From Actinomycetota bacterium (lineage in GTDB: Bacteria > Actinomycetota > Thermoleophilia > Gaiellales > Gaiellaceae), in contig VGCB01000109.1 in NCBI GenBank assembly GCA_016870235.1, forward strand, positions 1 through 7,830: a DNA stretch of 7,830 nucleotides, written 5' to 3'. Below, one piece after another: positions 1 through 5,640 of the stretch; within the stretch, counting starts at the first letter, position 1, and every line of letters starts with the position of its first letter. The notes beneath the pieces were generated by a model that ran no database searches, was not told the DNA's origin, and saw only the letters and a program-made list of their open reading frames with translations. The translations under genes were made by a program, and so were the position numbers.

Positions 1-1
1 T

Positions 2-430
2 GCGGCGCGGCATCGCGACGGCGTCCTTCGTGTCACCGGCACCGGCGACGAGGCGGCCCGCGCCGTCGCCTCCTGGTACCGGCGGGCCGCCCGGGAGCGG
101 ATCGAGGTCGCCGTCGAGCGCGAGGCCGCCCGGCTCGACCTCTCCCCCACGCGCATCTCCATCCGCGACCAGCGGACGCGCTGGGGGTCCTGCTCGCGAT
201 CGGGCGCCCTCTCCTTCAGCTGGCGCCTGATCCTCGCTCCCCTACCGGTGCTCGAGTACGTCGTCGTCCACGAGCTCTGCCATCTGCGGCGCCACGACCA
301 TTCGCCGGCCTTCTGGGCGCTCGTGGAGCACGCGCTCCCGGGCTGGCGCGCCCACGCGCAGTGGCTCGCCGACCACGGCGCCGCGCTCCACGGGTACCGG
401 CCGGAGCTCGTCCTCGCCGGCACGCGCTGA
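2..430 (+). CDS. YgjP/DUF45-type zinc metallohydrolase (5' partial)
   Basis: The reading frame is open from the left edge, so the start lies outside the window; 142 residues of the C-terminal part are visible. A WGSCS motif is followed by a hydrophobic stretch and HELCH, a HExxH zinc site (bases 269-283), then HDHSPAFW. In this family the later His of that stretch is the third metal ligand. The order WGSC, HELCH, HS..FW is the signature of the YgjP-like (DUF45) group, related to SprT/M48 metallopeptidases. The E. coli member YgjP has been described as a UTP pyrophosphatase, so a peptidase role should not be assumed. No signal peptide or membrane segment is visible, consistent with a cytoplasmic enzyme. 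The C-terminus has the expected W.a.v...lPgW....L pattern and looks complete. It is convergent with the next gene, with a 14-nt gap. Confidence 0.88.
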   Translation, partial: AARHRDGVLRVTGTGDEAARAVASWYRRAARERIEVAVEREAARLDLSPTRISIRDQRTRWGSCSRSGALSFSWRLILAPLPVLEYVVVHELCHLRRHDHSPAFWALVEHALPGWRAHAQWLADHGAALHGYRPELVLAGTR

Positions 431-444
431 GCGGTCCGCGCGCG

Positions 445-849
445 CTACTCGGGGCGGGCGAACACGCGGAACGTCGGACGCGACTCGAGCACCTCGTGGA
501 ACTCCGGGTTCCGGCACCCGGCGCCGTCGAGCCGGTGCTCGTAGCACGCCGAGATCTCCGTCCGGCACATCGGCAGCGGCGCCCGACGCGCCTTCACGGC
601 ACCGAACCCCTCGCGGGTGCGGGCGGCCGCCTCGAGCAGGTCGAGATCGATCTCGACGTCGAAGATCTTCTGCAGGCAGCCCATGAACGTGTGGCCCCAC
701 GCCTCGTACGCGTAGACGAAGGGACAGCCGCTCGAGATGCAGGCATCGGGATGCACGACGCGGTCGCAGTGGACCTCGCAGCGCCGGCACTCCACCTCGT
801 CCCGGGGATGGAGCGGCAGCTCGGTCGTGGTCGGGGAGGGCTCGATCAC
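445..849 (-). CDS. Nine-cysteine hypothetical protein, 134 aa
   Basis: I do not recognise a named family. The 134-residue product has cysteines at 21, 24, 28, 37, 42, 58, 95, 102 and 112. The N-terminal cluster has the spacing CxxCx3Cx8Cx4C with an interspersed His (HC at 27-28 and HP at 33-34), which suggests zinc or Fe-S binding. The middle (residues 46-65) is aromatic-rich, around AYEAWGHTFMGCLQKIF. No signal peptide or transmembrane helix is seen. The start is a GTG at 847-849; there is no Shine-Dalgarno sequence, and a weak CACCAT hexamer lies 7 nt upstream on the minus strand, so a leaderless start is possible. The frame stays open upstream, so a longer N-terminus cannot be excluded. 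It is convergent with the YgjP-like gene and divergent from cax. The high cysteine count and codon bias argue for a real gene rather than a shadow frame. Confidence 0.75.
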   Translation of the reverse strand: MIEPSPTTTELPLHPRDEVECRRCEVHCDRVVHPDACISSGCPFVYAYEAWGHTFMGCLQKIFDVEIDLDLLEAAARTREGFGAVKARRAPLPMCRTEISACYEHRLDGAGCRNPEFHEVLESRPTFRVFARPE

Positions 850-1026
850 ACGAGAGATGGTGGCAGGGTTGGCACGGTTCGCGCAAGGCTTGACACGACC
901 CGCGTTTGGTGCAACGGCCGCCGCGGACGGGTTGCCGTCCTCCCGCGACGCGCGTCCGGAAGCCAGGAGCAGACCCGGGCAACGGCCGGGTCGCGGCCCC
1001 CGAGCGATCGTCTAGGGTTCTGCGCC
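850..1026. other. Divergent intergenic region upstream of cax
   Basis: These 177 bases separate the nine-Cys gene (-) from cax (+) and hold no credible gene. A perfect 7-bp inverted repeat, GACCCGG (972-978) and CCGGGTC (986-992) with a 7-nt spacer, ends 20 nt before the proposed cax -10 hexamer. That is a position where an operator or hairpin could influence transcription. No known regulator site is recognised. Confidence 0.4.
1013..1018 (+). promoter_or_regulatory. Candidate -10 hexamer of cax (leaderless)
   Basis: TAGGGT fits the TAnnnT form of an extended-GC actinobacterial -10 box and lies 8 nt before the GTG at 1027. Transcription would begin at or next to the start codon. There is no Shine-Dalgarno sequence before this GTG, which fits a leaderless message. 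No clear -35 hexamer is seen at the expected position near 990. Confidence 0.4.
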
Positions 1027-2070
1027 GTGCTACACCGCATCCTCTTCGCGCTGCTCGGACTCGGGCCGCTCCTGATCGTGCTCCACTACGCGACCGGCCT
1101 CGGGTCGACCGCCGAGTTCGTGCTCGCCGCCGCCGCGCTCGTTCCGCTCGCCTGGCTGATCGGCGAGTCGACGGAGCACGCGGCCGAGCACACCGGCCCC
1201 GGGATCGGCGGCTTCCTCAACGCGACGTTCGGGAACGCCCCGGAGCTGATCATCGCGCTCCTCGCCGTGCACGAGGGCCTGACCGACGTCGTCCGCGGCT
1301 CGCTCACCGGCTCGGTGATCGGCAACCTCCTGCTCGTGATGGGGTTCTCGCTCGTCGCCGGCGGCAAGGGGCAGGCGGACCACCACTCGGGCCTCGTCTC
1401 GATGGGCGTGATCGCCGCCGCGATCGGCCTGTTCGTGATCCCCGCCGCGATGGGTTGGAGCGGCGAACCCGAGCGCCACGCGATCGCGGTCGCCTCGATC
1501 CCGATCTCGATCGTGCTCCTCGTCGTCTACGTCGGCGTCACGTGGATGGCGCTGCGGCGCCACTCCGCCATGCACATCGCCTCCGACGAGGCGGTGCACG
1601 GGTGGTCGCTCCGGCTGTCGCTCGTCGTCCTTGGCGTCGCCACGGTCGTCACCGCGCTCGTCGCCGAGGTGCTCGTCGGCTCGCTCGAGGAGTTCGCCCA
1701 CAAGGTCGGGCTCTCCGACTTCTTCGTCGCCGCCGTCATCGTCGCGATCGTCGGCAACGCGGCCGAGCACGGCGGCGCCGTGATCGTCGCGGCGCGCGGC
1801 AAGATCGCGCTCGCGGTCGAGATCGCGCTCGCCTCGGCCGCCCAGGTCGCGGTGTTCCTCGTCCCGGCCGTCGCTCTCCTCGCCTGGCTCATCGACCCGC
1901 TGGCGCTCTCGTTCCGCGTCGTCGAGATCGCCTGCCTCGCCGCCGCGCTCGCCGTGGTCGCGGTCACGATGTTCGGCGGGCGCACGTCGCGTCTGCGCGG
2001 GTGGATCCTGATCGCTGCCTACGTCGGCATCGCGATCGTGTTCTTCATCGCCGGCGACAGGGCGGGCTGA
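1027..2070 (+). CDS. Cax-type Ca2+/cation:proton exchanger (CaCA superfamily)
   Basis: A 347-residue inner-membrane antiporter. Both alpha-repeats of the CaCA superfamily are present: repeat 1 at about residues 61-110 (GGFLNATFGNAPELI, acidic residue E73, then GSLTGSVIGNLLLV) and repeat 2 at about 236-285 (VGNAAEHGGAV, acidic residue E247, then ASAAQVAVFLVP). These paired GNAxE motifs form the cation site in Cax/VCX exchangers, which move Ca2+ or a related cation out of the cytoplasm against protons. About ten to eleven hydrophobic segments and the length match the family. The loop at 112-122 (GGKGQADHHSG) and the E/H-rich stretch at 47-55 may bind cations. The frame is open far upstream, but the hydrophobic N-terminus begins only here and a -10-like box sits 8 nt before this GTG. 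It is convergent with the aldolase gene, with a 6-nt gap. Substrate specificity cannot be read from sequence alone. Confidence 0.9.
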   Translation: MLHRILFALLGLGPLLIVLHYATGLGSTAEFVLAAAALVPLAWLIGESTEHAAEHTGPGIGGFLNATFGNAPELIIALLAVHEGLTDVVRGSLTGSVIGNLLLVMGFSLVAGGKGQADHHSGLVSMGVIAAAIGLFVIPAAMGWSGEPERHAIAVASIPISIVLLVVYVGVTWMALRRHSAMHIASDEAVHGWSLRLSLVVLGVATVVTALVAEVLVGSLEEFAHKVGLSDFFVAAVIVAIVGNAAEHGGAVIVAARGKIALAVEIALASAAQVAVFLVPAVALLAWLIDPLALSFRVVEIACLAAALAVVAVTMFGGRTSRLRGWILIAAYVGIAIVFFIAGDRAG

Positions 2071-2076
2071 GCCCCC

Positions 2077-3126
2077 TCAGCGGACCGCGCGACCACGCTC
2101 GCCGAGCGCGGCGGGCACGAGCTCACAGGCCCGATCGACGTCGGCGTCCGAGAGGTCGAGGTGGGTCACCGCGCGCGCCACGTGCGGATGGATCGTCTCG
2201 GAGAGAGCGACTCCGGCGCCGCCCATGAGACCGAGCGCCTCCTCTCGCGTCAGCGCCGAGCGCGCGAAGTCGAGCTGCACGAAGTTCGTCTCGACCCGCG
2301 CGAGGTCGACCGGGAGCCGCGCCGCGTACCACGCGTCGGCGAGCCGCCGCGCCCGCCGGTGGTCGTCGGCGAGGCGCTCGACGTGGTGGTCGAGGGCGTA
2401 GAGCGCGGCCGCGGCGACGATCCCGGCCTGCCGCATCGCGCCTCCGAACAGGTGCTTTTCGCGCCAGGCGGTTTGCATCAACGCCGCCGAGCCGGCGATC
2501 ACGGCGCCGAGCGGGCAGCCGAGCCCCTTCGAGAGGCAGAGCGTCACCGTGTCGAACCCGCCCGCGATCTGCCAGGGCGGCACGCCCTGCGCGACTGCGG
2601 CGTTCAGCAGCCGCGCCCCGTCCAGGTGGCAGCGGATCCCGAGCCGCCCGGCGGTCGCGAGCACCGCCTCGAGCCGGTCGACCGGCCAGCAGCGACCGCC
2701 CGCCGCGTTGTGGGTGTTCTCGACGACGAGCACCGACGGACGCTGGTCGATGCTGCCCGCCGGCGGCAGCGGCATCGCCTCGAGCTGCGCCGGCTCGAAC
2801 GTGCCGCCGCTGCCCGGCAACGGCGCGACCATCAGGCCGGCGTGCACGGCGGCGCCCCCGAACTCGTAGACGAGGACGTGGGAGTGCTGCTCGGCGACGA
2901 GCACGTCGCCGCGCTGCGAGAGCAGGCGGAGCGCGATCTGGTTCGCCATCGTCGCGGTCGGCAGGAAGAGCGCCGTTTCCTGACCGAGAAGCGCGGCCGT
3001 GCGCTCCTCGAGCGCTCTGACGGTGGGATCCTCGCGCAGCTGCTCGTCGCCGACCTCGGCCGCCGCGATGGCGGCGCGCATACCGGCGGTGGGCCGGGTC
3101 ACCGTGTCCGAGCGCAGATCGATCAC
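2077..3126 (-). CDS. ltaE: Low-specificity L-threonine aldolase
   Basis: A 349-residue cytoplasmic, PLP-dependent fold-type I enzyme that cleaves L-threonine or L-allo-threonine to glycine and acetaldehyde, linking threonine and glycine pools. The N-terminal signature IDLRSDTVTRPT is present. H83 (in the QHSH stretch) matches the active-site His that stacks on PLP, D169 and R172 lie in HLDGAR, and K200 in LSKGLG is the Schiff-base lysine. Length and motif order match LtaE/GLY1 with no missing catalytic residue. The start is a GTG (3124-3126 on the minus strand) giving the family-typical N-terminus MIDLRSDT. A TTGAAT hexamer lies 8 nt upstream and no Shine-Dalgarno is seen, so the message may be leaderless. 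A long inverted repeat begins within this control region. The 3' end is convergent with cax. Confidence 0.95.
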   Translation of the reverse strand: MIDLRSDTVTRPTAGMRAAIAAAEVGDEQLREDPTVRALEERTAALLGQETALFLPTATMANQIALRLLSQRGDVLVAEQHSHVLVYEFGGAAVHAGLMVAPLPGSGGTFEPAQLEAMPLPPAGSIDQRPSVLVVENTHNAAGGRCWPVDRLEAVLATAGRLGIRCHLDGARLLNAAVAQGVPPWQIAGGFDTVTLCLSKGLGCPLGAVIAGSAALMQTAWREKHLFGGAMRQAGIVAAAALYALDHHVERLADDHRRARRLADAWYAARLPVDLARVETNFVQLDFARSALTREEALGLMGGAGVALSETIHPHVARAVTHLDLSDADVDRACELVPAALGERGRAVR

Positions 3127-3134
3127 GAGCGTGG

Positions 3135-3140
3135 ATTCAA
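3135..3140 (-). promoter_or_regulatory. Candidate -10 hexamer of ltaE (leaderless)
   Basis: On the minus strand this reads TTGAAT, 4 of 6 matches to TATAAT, 8 nt before the GTG start. The spacing matches that seen at cax, rlmN and the secreted-protein gene. The hexamer overlaps the left arm of the inverted repeat at 3136-3162, so any structure or protein at the repeat would meet RNA polymerase here. No good -35 is visible. Confidence 0.3.
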
Positions 3141-3253
3141 CCTGGATCCACCGATTGGCGCGGGCGGTGCATCCTGCCAGGCTCGCCAGGCCCTGGCAGG
3201 CGCGCGCAGTTGAAAGATCGAGCGATCACGCCCATCGGTGGATCCAGGTTCAA
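3136..3253. repeat. 27-nt imperfect inverted repeat with nested 9-bp hairpin
   Basis: The arms are 3136-3162 and 3227-3253; 24 of 27 positions pair, including an uninterrupted 17-bp core AACCTGGATCCACCGAT (3139-3155) with its complement (3234-3250). The 64-nt spacer holds a perfect 9-bp inverted repeat, CCTGCCAGG (3173-3181) and CCTGGCAGG (3192-3200), with a 10-nt loop. The left arm overlaps the ltaE promoter position. A competing local hairpin, GTGGAT (3131-3136) with ATCCAC (3146-3151), would exclude pairing of that arm. The region lies between divergent ltaE and the 38-aa gene. It could be a cis-acting RNA, a regulator site or a decayed miniature element; I see no target-site duplication. 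Confidence 0.75.
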
Positions 3254-3420
3254 CCGGTTGCGCCGACCTCCCGTCCGGTCGGCGACCGGCCGGATCACTG
3301 GAACGAGTGAATCTCGGGCCCCTACCCCTTCAGGGGGAGGCCCGACGAGCCCCGGCGGAGATGATGCGCATACGGATTGAGCACCAACCAATGCGGCAAG
3401 AGAACGAAGGAGCGAATGAC
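3254..3420 (+). promoter_or_regulatory. Hairpin-rich leader upstream of the 38-aa gene
   Basis: If transcription of the small gene begins near 3254 or upstream, its 5' leader would carry three hairpins in a row. They are an 8-bp stem CGCCGACC/GGTCGGCG (3261-3268 with 3277-3284), a 5-bp stem TCACT/AGTGA (3295-3299 with 3306-3310), and an imperfect long stem-loop at 3314-3345 with TCGGGCC/GGCCCGA outside and CCCC/GGGG around a TTCA loop inside. CGAG (3304-3307) could instead pair with CTCG (3313-3316), giving mutually exclusive folds. It matches no riboswitch class I could recall (c-di-GMP, c-di-AMP, glycine, cobalamin, ZTP, fluoride, SAM, guanidine were considered). A cis-regulatory role is inference; a TTGAAA at 3210-3215 could be a -35 but has no good -10 partner. 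Confidence 0.35.
3407..3412 (+). promoter_or_regulatory. Ribosome binding site of the 38-aa gene
   Basis: AAGGAG ends 8 nt before the ATG at 3421, the best Shine-Dalgarno match and spacing in the window. It decides the start: the ATG at 3416 is followed at once by a stop, and the longer upstream frame has no comparable signal. Confidence 0.7.
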
Positions 3421-3537
3421 ATGATCCACTGGCGTGCACGTCTCATCTTCCTCGCGGTCGTCGCGCTGACCGTGGTCTCGTCGGTCGGCGGCGCCATCCA
3501 TTGGGGCATGGCTCGGGCCTTCGTCAACCTCGGCTGA
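3421..3537 (+). CDS. Small single-helix membrane protein, 38 aa
   Basis: The 38-residue product begins with a short polar, basic N-terminus (MIHWRAR), continues with one hydrophobic helix (about residues 8-24, LIFLAVVALTVVSSVGG), and ends with AIHW and a short tail finishing FVNLG. By the positive-inside rule the N-terminus would be cytoplasmic. It has no cleavable signal peptide site of clear quality, and no family is recognised. Support for expression comes from the strong ribosome binding site, the preceding structured leader and a 12-bp terminator-like hairpin 23 nt after the stop, which together look like an independent transcription unit. The IHW tripeptide occurs at both ends of the helix (residues 2-4 and 26-28), which is unusual. 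It could be a regulatory micropeptide, a subunit of a membrane complex or a type I toxin-like peptide; the sequence alone does not distinguish these. Confidence 0.6.
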   Translation: MIHWRARLIFLAVVALTVVSSVGGAIHWGMARAFVNLG

Positions 3538-3560
3538 TCTTCACGACAGCACATGCGCGA

Positions 3561-3588
3561 CGAGCGGCCGCCTCCGGGCGGCCGCTCG
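3561..3588 (+). terminator. 12-bp GC hairpin, likely terminator of the 38-aa gene
   Basis: CGAGCGGCCGCC (3561-3572) and its exact complement (3577-3588) form a perfect 12-bp stem closing a TCCG tetraloop. The following bases are CGTTCCC, so the U-tract is weak, as is common in high-GC actinobacteria. It stands 23 nt after the small gene's stop and 94 nt before the GGDEF/HD-GYP gene, so it would separate the two transcripts. The stem is symmetrical and could act on either strand. Confidence 0.65.
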
Positions 3589-3682
3589 CGTTCCCGGCAC
3601 GGCACGCGACGGCCCATGACCCGATCGGGGGAGGGCCGGATCCCTCGTTCGACCGATCACCCTTACACCGGTCCGTTCCTGC

Positions 3683-5506
3683 GTGGACCGGCGTCCGGAG
3701 CATCGCTTGACCGAGCCGCAACCCGCATCCGCCGTCACGCCACGGCCGTCCGTCCTCCCGGTCGTGGTCCCGGTCGCCCTCGCGGGCGCCGTCGTCGCCG
3801 TCGGCGCCATCTGGACACTCGTCACCGCCCCGCCCAGCCTCGGCTTCTGGCTCGGATCCGCAGCGCTGCTCCTGGCCGCGACCGTCGCGGAGGCCTTCCC
3901 GGTGCCGCTCGTCGGCGTCTCCCAGGGAGGCATCTCGATCGCCGCCTCGTTCCTCGTCGACGCCGCCGTCCTCTCCGACTGGCGGGCGGCGACGATCCTG
4001 GGGCTGCTCTCCCGCCTCACGCTCGAGATCGCCGGCCGCCGGCCGCCCGAGCGGCTGATCTACAACAGCGCCGTCTACGCGCTCGCGGCCGCTGCCGCCG
4101 GAGGCGTCGTCGCGCTGGCGGACGACGTCGAGAGCGCGGGCGGCCTGGCCGCCTCGGTCTGTCTCGGCGCCCTCGCGTTCTATGTCGTCAACCTCGTCCT
4201 CGTCGCCGTCGTGATCGCGCGGGCGTCGCCGGCGCGGATCGACCGTGTCCTCTTCGAAGGCGCGCGCTGGACTGCCGTCCCCTTCGCGATCATGGCGTCG
4301 ATCTCGCTCATGCTCGAGGTGCTCTGGACGCGCTTTCCGGCGTTCGCACTCGCCCTCGGCGGCCCGCTCGTCGCCGTCGCGCTGTACCAGCGGTCGGTGC
4401 ACCGCTCGCTCGAGGCGATGCGGCTCGCGATGACCGATCCGCTGACGAACCTCGGCAACCACCGCGCGTTCGACGAGCGGCTCGAGGAGCTGATCGAGGC
4501 CGGCCGGCCGTTCGCGCTCTGCCTGCTCGACCTCGACAGCTTCAAGCAGGTGAACGACCGCCACGGGCACCAGGCCGGCGACGCCGTCCTCGCCGGCGTC
4601 GCCGCTCACGTGGCCGCCGCCGGCGACGGGTACCGGCTCGGCGGCGACGAGCTCGCGCTCCTCCTGACGGGCGACGATCCCGCCACGGCCGCCCAGGCCG
4701 TGTGCGACGCGGTCGAGGCGTCCGACTTCGGGGTGCCGTCGCGGACGAGCGTCTCGATCGGCTATGCGCGGTTCCCGGCCGACGGCACCGACGACGACCG
4801 GCTGATCGCCTGCGCCGACGCTGCGCTGTATCACGCCAAGCGTCTGGGCAAGAATCGCGTCTCCGCGTACGAGGTGCGCCTCGTCGAGCCGGATCCGGGC
4901 TTCGCCTCACACGGGTCGAGCCGGATCCGGGCCCTCTGGCAGCTGACGGAGATCGTCGACGCGGTCGACGCCGACGAGATCTCCGGCTCGGGCCACTCGC
5001 AGCGCGTGGCCGAGCTCTCGGTCGAGATCGGCCGCGAGCTCGGCGCCACCGAGGCGGACGTGGAGCTGATTCGCCTCGCCGCGCGGCTCCACGACCTCGG
5101 CAAGCTCACCGTGCCCGTCGAGATCCTCGCGAAGAGCGGCGCGCTCGCCGACGTCGAGTGGCGGGCAGTGCGCGAGCACCCCGAGATCGGGCGGCGGATC
5201 CTCCTCTCGCTGGGAGCAGGGCCCGTGGCGGACTGGGTGCTGCACCAGGAGGCGCGCTGGGACGGAGTCGGGCACCCGGCCGGGCTCGCCGGCGACGAGA
5301 TCCCGCTCGCGTCGCGCATCATCTACGTCGCCAACGCGTTCGACGCGATGACACACGACCGCCCGTACCGGTCGGCGACGAGCGTGCCGCTCGCGCTCCG
5401 CGAGATGGAGCGGAACGCCGGCACCCAGTTCGACCCGCTCGTCGTCGCAGCGCTGGTCGCCGTCTGCCGCCGCGAGGACACGCCCGGCGTCGCGGCTGCC
5501 GGCTAG
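3683..5506 (+). CDS. Membrane GGDEF and HD-GYP cyclic-di-GMP signalling protein
   Basis: A 607-residue protein. Residues about 24-236 contain six to seven hydrophobic segments, probably a membrane sensor. A GGDEF domain follows (about 247-397) with TDPLTNLGN, D283/D285 in LDLDSF, ND..GH at 291-296 and GGDEL at 320-324, so diguanylate cyclase activity is plausible. The RxxD product-inhibition site is absent and the segment before GGDEL is short. After a linker comes an HD-GYP domain (about 430-595) with H438, H470-D471 and H499 intact. The usual HHE before RWDG is replaced (HQEARWDG, 521-528), GYP is GHP (530-532), and the conserved Asp before FDAM is N551. Phosphodiesterase activity is therefore doubtful. 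The GTG at 3683 is used here; a TTG at 3707 with GGAG six bases before it would give 599 residues and is about equally likely. Whatever its catalytic state, the protein should act at the membrane in c-di-GMP turnover or sensing. Confidence 0.88.
   Translation: MDRRPEHRLTEPQPASAVTPRPSVLPVVVPVALAGAVVAVGAIWTLVTAPPSLGFWLGSAALLLAATVAEAFPVPLVGVSQGGISIAASFLVDAAVLSDWRAATILGLLSRLTLEIAGRRPPERLIYNSAVYALAAAAAGGVVALADDVESAGGLAASVCLGALAFYVVNLVLVAVVIARASPARIDRVLFEGARWTAVPFAIMASISLMLEVLWTRFPAFALALGGPLVAVALYQRSVHRSLEAMRLAMTDPLTNLGNHRAFDERLEELIEAGRPFALCLLDLDSFKQVNDRHGHQAGDAVLAGVAAHVAAAGDGYRLGGDELALLLTGDDPATAAQAVCDAVEASDFGVPSRTSVSIGYARFPADGTDDDRLIACADAALYHAKRLGKNRVSAYEVRLVEPDPGFASHGSSRIRALWQLTEIVDAVDADEISGSGHSQRVAELSVEIGRELGATEADVELIRLAARLHDLGKLTVPVEILAKSGALADVEWRAVREHPEIGRRILLSLGAGPVADWVLHQEARWDGVGHPAGLAGDEIPLASRIIYVANAFDAMTHDRPYRSATSVPLALREMERNAGTQFDPLVVAALVAVCRREDTPGVAAAG
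4883..4932. repeat. 18-nt perfect direct repeat in the GGDEF/HD-GYP linker
   Basis: GTCGAGCCGGATCCGGGC occurs at 4883-4900 and again at 4915-4932, a 32-nt offset. Because 32 is not a multiple of three, the copies are read in different frames: VEPDPG in the first and part of SSRIRA in the second. The flanks do not match beyond the 18 bases, so this is not a simple 32-nt tandem duplication. Confidence 0.85.
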
Positions 5507-5640
5507 CGTCCCGCCCGCCCCCAACTGACCGATGTCAGCAGAGCGGCGGCGCAACGACGGGATCAACCGGGCGTCAACATTTCGTAAGGCTTGCGGGTGG
5601 CAGGCAGGACTCTGCCGCCATGGCGTGTACGTTGCCCGAG
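5507..5640 (+). other. Intergenic region before the secreted-protein gene
   Basis: These 134 bases hold no gene. A 5-bp inverted repeat CTGAC/GTCAG with a 4-nt spacer (5525-5538) lies shortly after the GGDEF/HD-GYP stop, and a less GC-rich patch occurs at 5573-5592. TACGTT at 5628-5633 is the proposed -10. No clear intrinsic terminator for the upstream gene is visible, so readthrough is possible. Confidence 0.3.
5628..5633 (+). promoter_or_regulatory. Candidate -10 hexamer of the secreted-protein gene
   Basis: TACGTT fits TAnnnT and lies 7 nt before the ATG at 5641. This favours that ATG over the in-frame ATG at 5620, which precedes the hexamer and would put extra residues in front of the signal peptide. 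No -35 is recognised. Confidence 0.35.

Noticed and set aside
242..982. Minus-strand open frame of 246 codons overlapping the first two genes and the cax promoter region.
   Set aside because: Arg-rich composition typical of a GC-rich shadow frame, no motifs, and it conflicts with the nine-Cys gene on the same strand and the HELCH-bearing gene opposite.
361..1026. Upstream extension of the cax reading frame, giving a protein of 569 residues.
   Set aside because: The extra residues are Arg/Ala-rich with no domain, overlap the YgjP-like gene and run antisense to the nine-Cys gene; the exchanger's hydrophobic N-terminus starts at 1027 next to a -10-like box.
3136..3260. tRNA-like or T-loop-like GGTTCAACC in the right arm of the inverted repeat.
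   Set aside because: No acceptor, D or anticodon arms can be drawn around it; the match is part of the inverted repeat.
3238..3420. In-frame N-terminal extension of the 38-aa protein to 99 residues.
   Set aside because: The extension spans the leader hairpins, has no ribosome binding site or domain, and the AAGGAG site points to the ATG at 3421.
3553..5640. A very long open frame (961 codons) joining the secreted-protein frame to the region of the GGDEF gene.
   Set aside because: Its first two thirds are a low-complexity Arg/Pro/Ala shadow of the GGDEF/HD-GYP gene in another frame; the signal peptide at 5641 marks the true start.
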